Shown piece after piece: positions 57,443 through 64,000 of a stretch of DNA of 64,000 bases. How positions within the stretch are numbered: the first letter of the stretch is position 1; the number at the start of each line of letters is the position of its first letter. Source of the stretch: Nostoc sp. CHAB 5834. GTDB taxonomy: Bacteria > Cyanobacteriota > Cyanobacteriia > Cyanobacteriales > Nostocaceae. Location of the stretch: contig JAIVFU010000033.1 in assembly GCA_020829485.1 (NCBI GenBank), forward strand, positions 4,463-68,462, written 5' to 3'. The notes under the pieces were generated by a model. That model worked only from the letters and a program-made list of their open reading frames with translations. It did not search any database and was not told where the DNA came from. Position numbers and translations under genes: made by a program.

Positions 57443-58851
57443 ATATTCAACGTAAGTACAGTTTGCCTAATTGTACACTGCTTTTAGAAGGGTTAAGTGA
57501 TGTTACTAAAGCTGCACACTTCCAGGAAATGCGCCCGGAATTATCAATATTGGTAAATGCAGAATGTTATTTATCTGGTTACAACCAACCCCTAACCGGA
57601 GGGCGGGAATTTTTTGAAAGTTTGGTAAGGGCTGTTAGTGGCTATGCCCAAGAATTTTTAAGTAGTGTCCCCAATCCGCAGGCACACAACCAGGAATCGG
57701 AGCTAGTAGAGTTTCGGAAAATTGATAGCAACCGACATAGGTTAATTATATATTCAGAAGGCGCTCCAGAGGGGTTCGATCACTCCAACAATTCCAAACG
57801 TCCGCCTATTGAAATAGATTTGAATACGGTGCAGTTGTTTGATTTAGTCGAAGCAGTGGATCAGTTTTTTGCTGATACCCAAACTTTACCTGAACTTTCC
57901 TTAGAACTACAACCAGTTACTAGACGCTATGGCGGTGCTAGTCAGGCTTTGATCAGGCAGGCTGTTCCTGCTGCTGTGGGTGTGTCAAGTTTAGCAGTAG
58001 CAGCGATCGCTTTTAACTTGATTCCACCTCCCCAAATGCGTCCACCACAGCCTAAACCAGATCAGCAAACTAGCTCTACCACAAACAATATCACTGCTCC
58101 AGCAACAGCTGCTGCAACACCCACAGCAACATCCACAGCTAATACAAAGCCCGCAGTTAAAGATTTAGAAGCACTTTTAAATACAGTTCCAGAAATTACT
58201 GATCCATCGCAGTTGCGTGCATTGAATCGTCAAGTTTACAATCAAGTTCATCCAGCTTGGACTAATCGCTCAGGATTGCAACAGGATTTGATCTATCGTC
58301 TGGGTGTAGCTGCGGATGGAGCGATCGTTGGTTATAAAGCGGTGAATAAAGAGGCAAATATAGGAGTCGGGCAAACTCCTTTACCTAAGGTACTTTACAA
58401 TCCAGCTAGCCGCCCTTCTATTTCCAATGAACCGATCGCCCAATTTAGAGTAGTATTTAATACAAATGGTGTGCTAGAAGTTAGCCCTTGGCGAGGGTAT
58501 GCTAGGACACCAGAGGTAGTAGGTGCAAAAATTACTGACTCTAATATAGTCAAAGGTTTAAACCAAAAGCTTTATAGTACAGTTCGCCAAACCTGGAGTG
58601 GTACCCCCACCTTTACGCGAGATTTGAAATATCGGGTAGCAGTCAACAAAGATGGTGTAATTGCTGACTATGAACCACTAAACCAAGTTGCCTTTGACTA
58701 TTTCCGCGAAACACCTCTTCCCAAGATGTTCAACGCTGTCTACGGTTCCAATGTAGCAGCTCCCAACAATAAAGAACCTCTCGCCCACTTCCAAGTAATA
58801 TTTAAGCCTAGCGGTACGCTGGAAGTTAAGCCTTGGCAGGGATATCAATAA
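57439..58851 (+). CDS. DUF4335 family protein with duplicated C-terminal domain
   Basis: The 470-residue protein has an N-terminal DUF4335 domain (YSLPNCTLLLEGLSD, then FEIDLNTVQLFDLVEAVDQFF-type strand), a hydrophobic segment at about 177-197, a Thr/Ala/Pro linker, and two C-terminal repeats of about 110 residues. The repeats end VFNTNGVLEVSPWRGY and IFKPSGTLEVKPWQGY. The duplicated part is probably outside the cytoplasm or at the membrane surface. It is translated with DUF3038. Confidence 0.8.
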   Translation: MNIQRKYSLPNCTLLLEGLSDVTKAAHFQEMRPELSILVNAECYLSGYNQPLTGGREFFESLVRAVSGYAQEFLSSVPNPQAHNQESELVEFRKIDSNRHRLIIYSEGAPEGFDHSNNSKRPPIEIDLNTVQLFDLVEAVDQFFADTQTLPELSLELQPVTRRYGGASQALIRQAVPAAVGVSSLAVAAIAFNLIPPPQMRPPQPKPDQQTSSTTNNITAPATAAATPTATSTANTKPAVKDLEALLNTVPEITDPSQLRALNRQVYNQVHPAWTNRSGLQQDLIYRLGVAADGAIVGYKAVNKEANIGVGQTPLPKVLYNPASRPSISNEPIAQFRVVFNTNGVLEVSPWRGYARTPEVVGAKITDSNIVKGLNQKLYSTVRQTWSGTPTFTRDLKYRVAVNKDGVIADYEPLNQVAFDYFRETPLPKMFNAVYGSNVAAPNNKEPLAHFQVIFKPSGTLEVKPWQGYQ

Positions 58852-58944
58852 TAATTGGGGAGTGGGGAATGGGGAGTGGGGAGTGGGGAGTGGTAAAATT
58901 CCCTACTCCCTACTCCCTACTCCCTACTCCCTACTCCCCATTCT

Positions 58945-61215
58945 TTACCTCGTAATCCGCCGCATATAATTCCCCCATAACTGGGCTGCTTGAGCGCTGC
59001 TACCAGATGTCGGGGAATTATTGTCGTTTCCCAGCCAGACACCGGTTACAAGCCGCCGACTGGGGATAAAGCCGATGAACCATAAGTCAACGTTTTTATC
59101 CGTCGTGCCTGTTTTCCCAGCTTCTCCTAGCCCAATGGCAGCACTACGCCCAGTACCTCTGGTGACTACACCACGCATCAAACTAGTCATCTCATCGGCT
59201 ACACCATTTGAGAGAACTCGTTTGTTGGCATCTGGATCTTGGTCGAAGGAGTAGATTACACGACAGGTTTTGATATCATTGCGATCGCGGCAATCACCAC
59301 TGTCTAAAATTCGGTTAATTGCATGGGGAGGATTCCGTACACCACCATTACTAATAGCGCCAAAAGCACCAGTCATTTCCAAAACATTGACTACACTTTG
59401 ACCTAGTACCAAGCCAGGAACTGGATCAAGGGTTGACTTGATTCCCAAATTCTGTGCCATTGCCACGACTTTATTCAGCCCGATTTCTCTGGCAACTCGT
59501 AGGGCAATGGGATTTTCTGAAAGAGCAAGCCCCGTTGCAATATCTAAAGTAGCGCCAGCACCAGCACGACAGGGTTTATAAGTAAAGCCTTGCCAAGTTA
59601 AAGGGGCACAAGAATAACTTTTTGATTCTGAAAATCCCTGTTGAATAGCAGCCGTGTAAGCAAAGATTTTGAAGGTGGAACCTGGTTGTCTTTTGGCTTG
59701 AACAGCACGATTGAACTGACTTTTTCTGTAATCAGTCCCGCCCACCATTGCCAGGATACTGCCTGTACTAGAGTCAAGAGTGACTACCGCCCCTTGAGAA
59801 AAATTAAAATTTCTACCGGCGTTGTTCACTGAATTATTTAACGCTGCTTCTGCTTGGCTCTGTATCGCTGGATCAAGCTTGGTTTCAATGATATAATTTC
59901 CTTCTCTTGCGGCTCCCTCCCCCAAAATTGATTCAAGTTCGGAGAAGACATAACTGTAAAAATAAGGAGCGATCGTCTTAGCTTGCTGTTCACACACTTT
60001 AGGACTAATTTGGACAGTAGAGCGTCTAGCTCGGTTCGCATCCTCAGGTTTAATTTTGCCCATCTCCAGCAACCGCTTAATCACCCGATTCCGGTATTCG
60101 GCTGCTTCTAGCTTATTTGGCCCATCCCCACAAAAATCGAAAGCGTTGGGAGCAGGTAAAATTCCTACCAAGGTTGCTGCTTCTGCCAAAGTTAATTCTT
60201 TAGCAGGCTTCTCAAAATAATACCGGGATGCATCCTCAAAGCCAGAGGTATCTCCCCCTAAAAAAACTCGATTTAAGTACATCAGCAAAATATCATCTTT
60301 GCTGTAAAAGGTTTCGAGCTTCAGGGCAACAACTGCTTCTCGTAATTTGCGTCCAAGGGTATCTTGTCTGCCTACATACTCGCGGAACAAACTGCGGGCA
60401 ACTTGCTGGGTAACAGTGCTGGCTCCTTGTTGCACATCTCCACTACGGCTATTGATCAATACGGCTCGTAAAATTCCTACAGGATCAACCCCAAAGTGCC
60501 AGTAATAACGACTATCCTCTGAAGCCACCACCGCAGCAGGCAAATAAGGGCCAAATTCTTCTAATCGCTTCATGTCTACATGAGAGGTAGTCCGAGGCTC
60601 TCTCAAGGGAGTGGCTCCATCACGGGCGTAAACAACTACTGGGGCGCGTGTAGCTGTAGGTAGGGGTTTAACTTGAAATTTCAGCCATTCAACGCCAATT
60701 ACTAACGCTAACAGGGCACTAGTACCACCAACGCCATAAGCTGTCCAACTTGCAGCTTTCACATACCAGGCTGGTGGATCGACGTATTGCAACCGCACAG
60801 AAGCGGCAAGTTCTGGCGGGCCCAGAGTCAGAATATCGCCGTGACGCAGTTCTAGGGAATTGACACGACGCTTGCCCCGATAAATGCCATTGGTAGAATT
60901 TTCGTCTTTGATAACGAAAACTGGTGTGCGTTGAGTAGAATTCCGCGATAGCGACAGGTGAATTTGGCTGACAACAGGGTTACGGATGACGATATCGCTG
61001 GATTTGGAGCTACGACCTAGAATATAGCGATCGCCCAACAGTGGATATACCTCTGCTTTATCCGCCCCCGCATCCTGCACCCAGAGTTCCGGTACTTTGG
61101 CATTAGGCTTGAGCGCCAATTTAGAAAAATCGACCCTAGCTTGAATAGTATGTACCGCTTGAGTCAGTTGACCTAGTAACGTTTGTGGCTTGTGAGGGGG
61201 TTGGGGAGAACTCAT
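58945..61215 (-). CDS. Class A penicillin-binding protein with N-terminal FHA domain
   Basis: The 756-residue protein has an FHA domain at about 62-133 (YILGRSSKSSDIVIRNPVVS), a membrane helix at about 158-178, a glycosyltransferase 51 domain with ASEDSRYYWHFGVD (231-244) and GASTVTQQVARSLF, and a transpeptidase domain with SxxK at Ser513/Lys516 (PGSTFK), SEN at 566-568 and KTGT at 701-704. It polymerises and cross-links peptidoglycan. The cytosolic FHA domain implies control by Ser/Thr phosphorylation and is a cyanobacterial arrangement. Confidence 0.93.
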   Translation of the reverse strand: MSSPQPPHKPQTLLGQLTQAVHTIQARVDFSKLALKPNAKVPELWVQDAGADKAEVYPLLGDRYILGRSSKSSDIVIRNPVVSQIHLSLSRNSTQRTPVFVIKDENSTNGIYRGKRRVNSLELRHGDILTLGPPELAASVRLQYVDPPAWYVKAASWTAYGVGGTSALLALVIGVEWLKFQVKPLPTATRAPVVVYARDGATPLREPRTTSHVDMKRLEEFGPYLPAAVVASEDSRYYWHFGVDPVGILRAVLINSRSGDVQQGASTVTQQVARSLFREYVGRQDTLGRKLREAVVALKLETFYSKDDILLMYLNRVFLGGDTSGFEDASRYYFEKPAKELTLAEAATLVGILPAPNAFDFCGDGPNKLEAAEYRNRVIKRLLEMGKIKPEDANRARRSTVQISPKVCEQQAKTIAPYFYSYVFSELESILGEGAAREGNYIIETKLDPAIQSQAEAALNNSVNNAGRNFNFSQGAVVTLDSSTGSILAMVGGTDYRKSQFNRAVQAKRQPGSTFKIFAYTAAIQQGFSESKSYSCAPLTWQGFTYKPCRAGAGATLDIATGLALSENPIALRVAREIGLNKVVAMAQNLGIKSTLDPVPGLVLGQSVVNVLEMTGAFGAISNGGVRNPPHAINRILDSGDCRDRNDIKTCRVIYSFDQDPDANKRVLSNGVADEMTSLMRGVVTRGTGRSAAIGLGEAGKTGTTDKNVDLWFIGFIPSRRLVTGVWLGNDNNSPTSGSSAQAAQLWGNYMRRITR

Positions 61216-61623
61216 CGGCTATTCAGATCACACTTTTTAGTGAAGAATCGGGCGAATTACAATTTCAGATGTTAGTCTTTCATCATTTTACTCATAAGCC
61301 AAAGCATAAATTATCTATACGTAATTTTTTGACCTAATTTATACTTGTATTTAGCCTATTGCCAAAAATTATTTGTAATTTTTGTCACTTATCTCCATTC
61401 TCAAAGGCTTATTTAATCTAATGTTACTAGTTTTATAAATACAACCATAATTTAAAAGCTGTACTTTTAAACACTAGTTGTTGATAAGTAACAGATTTAA
61501 TTTTTACCAATTTTACATATCCACATATTCTGAAACAAACCTAAATATATTCATTTAGGAAGATTTTCTAAATCCTATTGTCTGTTTTAATGGGCCGAGT
61601 GTTCCGTTGAGGTTAATTACAGA
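61216..61623. other. Intergenic region, AT-rich
   Basis: 408 bp without a gene or clear repeat, rich in A/T. It is the shared upstream region of the PBP and the exported Pro/Thr-rich protein gene. Confidence 0.5.
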
Positions 61624-62280
61624 ATGATGGGAAAATCTCTGACTTTGATTGGTGCAGCTTTATCTTTAGCATTCACCGCTAACATTGCTGTAGCCGAATC
61701 CAGTAAATCCCCCATAGCCCAGTCCAGTGGCGGCTCAACTAGTGCACCAACGGAAATTAAGTTGTCCCCAGAAGGGAAGAAAATTCTATGCGAGAATTTT
61801 CCGCTCAACTCCCGTTGTCCTGGCGGCACAGCACTCACCCCTAGCGTTCCTAGTAGCACTACAGCACCAGCAGAAACCACACCAGATAGCATAACTGCAC
61901 CAGGTAGCACAACTGAACCTGGAGCTGGATCTGCCACTCCCGAAACCATTCCAGCACCAGGAACCGTTACCCCATCTGATCCTGGCGCTCCTGGTAACTT
62001 AACTCCAGCCCCAGAAACTCTTACTCCATCTGATCCTGCGGCTCCTGGTAACTTAACTCCAGCACCAGGAACTCTTACCCCATCTGATCCTGGCGCTCCT
62101 AGCAACTTAACTCCAGCACCAGGAAGCTCAACTACACCTGAGTCTGGCGCTCCTGGCAGCATTACCGTACCAGGAAACCCAACTACACCTGAGTCTGGTA
62201 CTACTGACACTAATCCCGAACCAAGTACCGGTTCTCCCAATAATACTCCAGGCTCTAGTTCGCCAACTCCTAGCCGATAA
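61624..62280 (+). CDS. Exported Pro/Thr-rich repeat protein
   Basis: The 218-residue protein starts with a signal peptide (MMGKSLTLIGAALSLAFTAN to AVA, cleaved near residue 24), a short conserved segment with two Cys (KILCENFPLNSRCPGG), then a low-complexity region of Pro, Thr, Ser and Gly. It contains three units TLTPSDPGAPGNLTPAP-like and two TTPESGAPGSI-like units. The repeats are imperfect. It is probably exported or surface-exposed. The long antisense ORF opposite it is a composition effect. The family is unknown. Confidence 0.7.
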   Translation: MMGKSLTLIGAALSLAFTANIAVAESSKSPIAQSSGGSTSAPTEIKLSPEGKKILCENFPLNSRCPGGTALTPSVPSSTTAPAETTPDSITAPGSTTEPGAGSATPETIPAPGTVTPSDPGAPGNLTPAPETLTPSDPAAPGNLTPAPGTLTPSDPGAPSNLTPAPGSSTTPESGAPGSITVPGNPTTPESGTTDTNPEPSTGSPNNTPGSSSPTPSR

Positions 62281-62457
62281 TTAAATTAAAAGCTGAGGCA
62301 TAATAATCTGAATACTAATTTGCCATTAGCGATCGCCAGTGCATCTTAACCTCTTACACCAGTTATGCAAACTGGTGTAATATCACAACTCAAAATTGCT
62401 GGAACCAATAGATCAAGTCTTTGCATATAGGACTGAGCAAGGGTTTTAGTAATCAAT

Positions 62458-62482
62458 AGCCTGGGATTAATCATCCCAGGCT
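62458..62482. terminator. Terminator-like hairpin between the exported-protein gene and lspA
   Basis: AGCCTGGGA (62458-62466) and TCCCAGGCT (62474-62482) form a perfect 9-bp stem with a TTAATCA loop. It is convergent to both neighbouring genes but lacks a strong T-run, so it may be bidirectional. A MITE-like element now separates it from lspA. Confidence 0.55.
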
Positions 62483-62493
62483 TAATAGTTTAA

Positions 62494-62620
62494 GGGACTT
62501 GCAAGTAAAAAAATATTCCATTGCTATTGTTCACTGTTGACCGTTGACGGTTCACGAATTTTCAGTCAACAGTCAACAGTCAACGACTTTAAGTGGAATA
62601 ATTTATTTTTTGGAGTTCCC
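62494..62620. mobile_element. MITE-like element copy 2, inserted in the lspA stop codon
   Basis: The 127-bp element has left end GGGACTTGCAAGTAAAAAAA and right end TTTATTTTTTGGAGTTCCC, almost identical to the copy at 27024. It is flanked by TAA on each side (62491-62493 and 62621-62623). The lspA stop codon is formed by two flanking bases and the first base of the element. Confidence 0.8.
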
Positions 62621-63096
62621 TAATGCAACCTGTCAGTTGAAGTCGGTGTTTTTTGGAAGGAAGCAATTAACAGGCAAACAATACCGATACTAATAAATGA
62701 ATCTGCCACATTAAATACAGCAAAGTTAATCAGGCGAAAATCAAGAAAATCAACGACGTAGCCTAAAACAAAGCGATCAATACCGTTGCCCATAGCTCCA
62801 CCTAAAATCAAGCCATAGCCCAACTGATCCCATAAATTTAACGTTGGGCCAAACAAGGCCAACGCTATCAATACTAAACTCACTCCTAAAGATAACCAGC
62901 GCAACCATTCTACTTTCCCACTTAACAGACTAAAAGCGGCACCAGTATTAGTGACATAGGTGAAGTGAAATATTCCAGGTAAGAGTGGTAGTGTTTGCTC
63001 CAAGCTAAAGGTTTGCACCACCCAGTATTTTGTTATTTGATCTAAGAAAAAAACTATGAAGGCAGCTATCCAGAAAAGGCGATTTTTTAAACGCAT
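62620..63096 (-). CDS. lspA: Lipoprotein signal peptidase LspA
   Basis: The 158-residue integral membrane aspartyl peptidase has the conserved FLDQITKYWVVQ N-terminal helix, a YVTNTGAAFSLLSG block, GGAMGNGIDRF and the VVDFLDFRL ... FAVFNVADSFI motif with the catalytic Asp pair. It removes signal peptides from prolipoproteins. The last codons run to CAT and a stop TAG that straddles the boundary of a MITE-like element; the ancestral stop was TAA. Confidence 0.95.
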   Translation of the reverse strand: MRLKNRLFWIAAFIVFFLDQITKYWVVQTFSLEQTLPLLPGIFHFTYVTNTGAAFSLLSGKVEWLRWLSLGVSLVLIALALFGPTLNLWDQLGYGLILGGAMGNGIDRFVLGYVVDFLDFRLINFAVFNVADSFISIGIVCLLIASFQKTPTSTDRLH

Positions 63097-63189
63097 GAAA
63101 CTAGGGGCTAGGATTAGGGACTAGGGACTAAGGACTAAGGATTAGAAGAATTTTAAATTTCTAGCCCCTAGCCTCTAGCCCCTTCATGA

Positions 63190-63777
63190 CTAATAAAACA
63201 TTAAGTGACGCAATATATATGCTATTACAGTAACGCCACAGACCACACTTAGTTGCCCTGGTAGTGCAAACCAAGAGTATCTGAGGATTGCTTGCATCAA
63301 GGGTAAGTTTTCTGTACCTTTCCACTGGAAAATATAGCTAATAATCAAATAAGTAATACCGCATAGGTGGATAGTTAACAAGCCACAGATGCAACTAAAA
63401 GCAAGAGTTTCTAGTCGAGGTCTAGCTTTAAAAGCGAACAAACCACAAATCCAAGCTCCAGGAATAAAGCCTAATAGATAGCCAAACTGAGATAGCTTAA
63501 CATAACCTATACCGCCCCCATCCGCAAATACAGGTAATAAGGTCAGCCCCATGACTAAATAGGCAATTTGTGAGAGCGCACCAGCATTTTTGCCCCCTAA
63601 ACAACCCACCAACAATACTGCGCCAACTTGAAAAGTGACACCTAATGAAATAGTCTGAATTCCGTGCTTACTCCAATTCCAAGGTAAGGTGATGCCATAA
63701 GCTTCTAGGAAAGTGCCACCCATTGTCAGGAGTAAGCCAATCATTGACCATAGTAATTGATTGGAAGCAGCAAACAT
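63190..63777 (-). CDS. bioY: Biotin transporter BioY
   Basis: The 195-residue membrane protein has six or so helices. It contains the BioY-type GVTFQVGAVLLVGCLGGKNAG-like region, then ALSQIAYLVMGLTLLPVFAD and GGIGYVKLSQFGYLLGFIPG. BioY is the substrate-binding subunit of a biotin ECF-type importer and can act alone. It is upstream of lspA on the same strand, with a short repeat spacer. Confidence 0.88.
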   Translation of the reverse strand: MFAASNQLLWSMIGLLLTMGGTFLEAYGITLPWNWSKHGIQTISLGVTFQVGAVLLVGCLGGKNAGALSQIAYLVMGLTLLPVFADGGGIGYVKLSQFGYLLGFIPGAWICGLFAFKARPRLETLAFSCICGLLTIHLCGITYLIISYIFQWKGTENLPLMQAILRYSWFALPGQLSVVCGVTVIAYILRHLMFY

Positions 63778-63884
63778 TTATCAGGCAACCAAGGAAAGGC
63801 AAAAGGGAAAACCAACAGCAACCAGTATAAACATTAATATATGAACTCTCCCACGTTAGCTTTGCCTACACTGCTAGTGGTATG

Positions 63885-64000
63885 TCAATTTTCTATTTGT
63901 GGATAAAGACGCTTGAGACGGATACGGGCATCCGCTGTTGTGAACTGCCAATCTACAGACTTTTGTGAATGATTGCGTTGAATATACCAAGCCGTTGTTT
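63885..64000 (-). CDS. C-terminal end of probable transposase (partial)
   Basis: The minus-strand frame from the right window edge reads TTAWYIQRNHSQKSVDWQFT, then TADARIRLKRLYPQIEN and stops at 63885-63887. The NxSQKSVDWQFTTADARIRLKRLYP-type tail is one I associate with DDE transposases of cyanobacterial insertion sequences; the family (perhaps IS630-like) is not certain. The rest of the gene lies outside the window. Confidence 0.45.
   Translation of the reverse strand, partial: TTAWYIQRNHSQKSVDWQFTTADARIRLKRLYPQIEN

Noticed and set aside
61617..62240. 207-residue antisense ORF rich in Gly/Val/Ala
   Set aside because: It is the mirror of the Pro/Thr repeat protein; its openness follows from the repeat codons. 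The plus strand has a signal peptide and a good start.

Overview
The window is chromosomal DNA of a filamentous, probably heterocyst-forming cyanobacterium of the Nostoc/Calothrix type. The evidence is: dense GCGATCGC (HIP1) octamers, long heptanucleotide repeat arrays (TGACTAA, CCCCACT and CAACAGT types), a phycobilisome gene (apcD), the cyanobacterial regulators PlmA and Rre1/Ycf29, and cyanobacterial families such as the Mo-dependent-nitrogenase C-terminal-like protein, DUF3038/DUF4335 and an FHA-containing class A PBP. I saw no rRNA, tRNA or CRISPR array.

Layout. 0-6 kb: repeats, an S1-domain RNA-binding protein, a dienelactone hydrolase, PlmA, a Uma2-type nuclease and a small secreted protein. 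6-16 kb: an alpha/beta hydrolase, the proteostasis set tig-clpP-clpX, then asd-dapA-rnj (lysine/peptidoglycan precursor synthesis and RNase J). 16-22 kb: nested small inverted-repeat elements, an FTR1 iron permease, a truncated anion transporter, a nitrogenase-C-terminal-like protein and a degenerate orthocaspase. 22-26 kb: rpmF, a SUOX-fold oxidoreductase, an aldehyde dehydrogenase and a REC-histidine kinase hybrid. 26-35.5 kb is an accessory zone: an AAA-like gene fragment, a VapBC pair with a small mobile element just upstream, an Rpn-type nuclease, urease genes ureDABC (no ureEFG here), a methyltransferase, a HicB-like antitoxin, the remnant of a second diverged ureD, and a two-gene Rpn nuclease / NERD-UvrD helicase unit. 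35.5-39.6 kb: groESL under a perfect CIRCE operator, a decayed [2Fe-2S] ferredoxin gene, the response regulator Rre1 and a NIL-domain protein. 40-48.6 kb: a frameshifted Rpn gene, asnS, an RsbW-like anti-sigma factor, rlmD, apcD, two short hydrophobic peptide ORFs, and a Phd/Doc-like pair whose Doc 3' end is frameshifted. 48.6-56.4 kb: purL, purF, another Uma2 gene, a Phd/VapC pair with an in-frame stop in vapC, a peptide/nickel-type ABC permease and apt. 56.8-64 kb: DUF3038-DUF4335, PBP1A, a Pro/Thr-rich exported protein, lspA, bioY and a likely transposase tail.

Housekeeping genes are intact. The accessory genes show widespread decay: a truncation, frameshifts and in-frame stops in at least six toxin, nuclease, transporter and redox genes. 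Repeats strongly shape the region. Heptamer arrays abut gene ends and donate stop codons (and one start codon). A short repeat sits in frame inside purL and another inside the orthocaspase gene. One element family of about 125 bp occurs three times with 3-bp flanking duplications, and one copy has split the lspA stop codon while recreating a stop. The most likely under-described functional unit is the Rpn nuclease plus NERD-UvrD helicase operon at 32.7-35.5 kb, a plausible defence or DNA-processing module.
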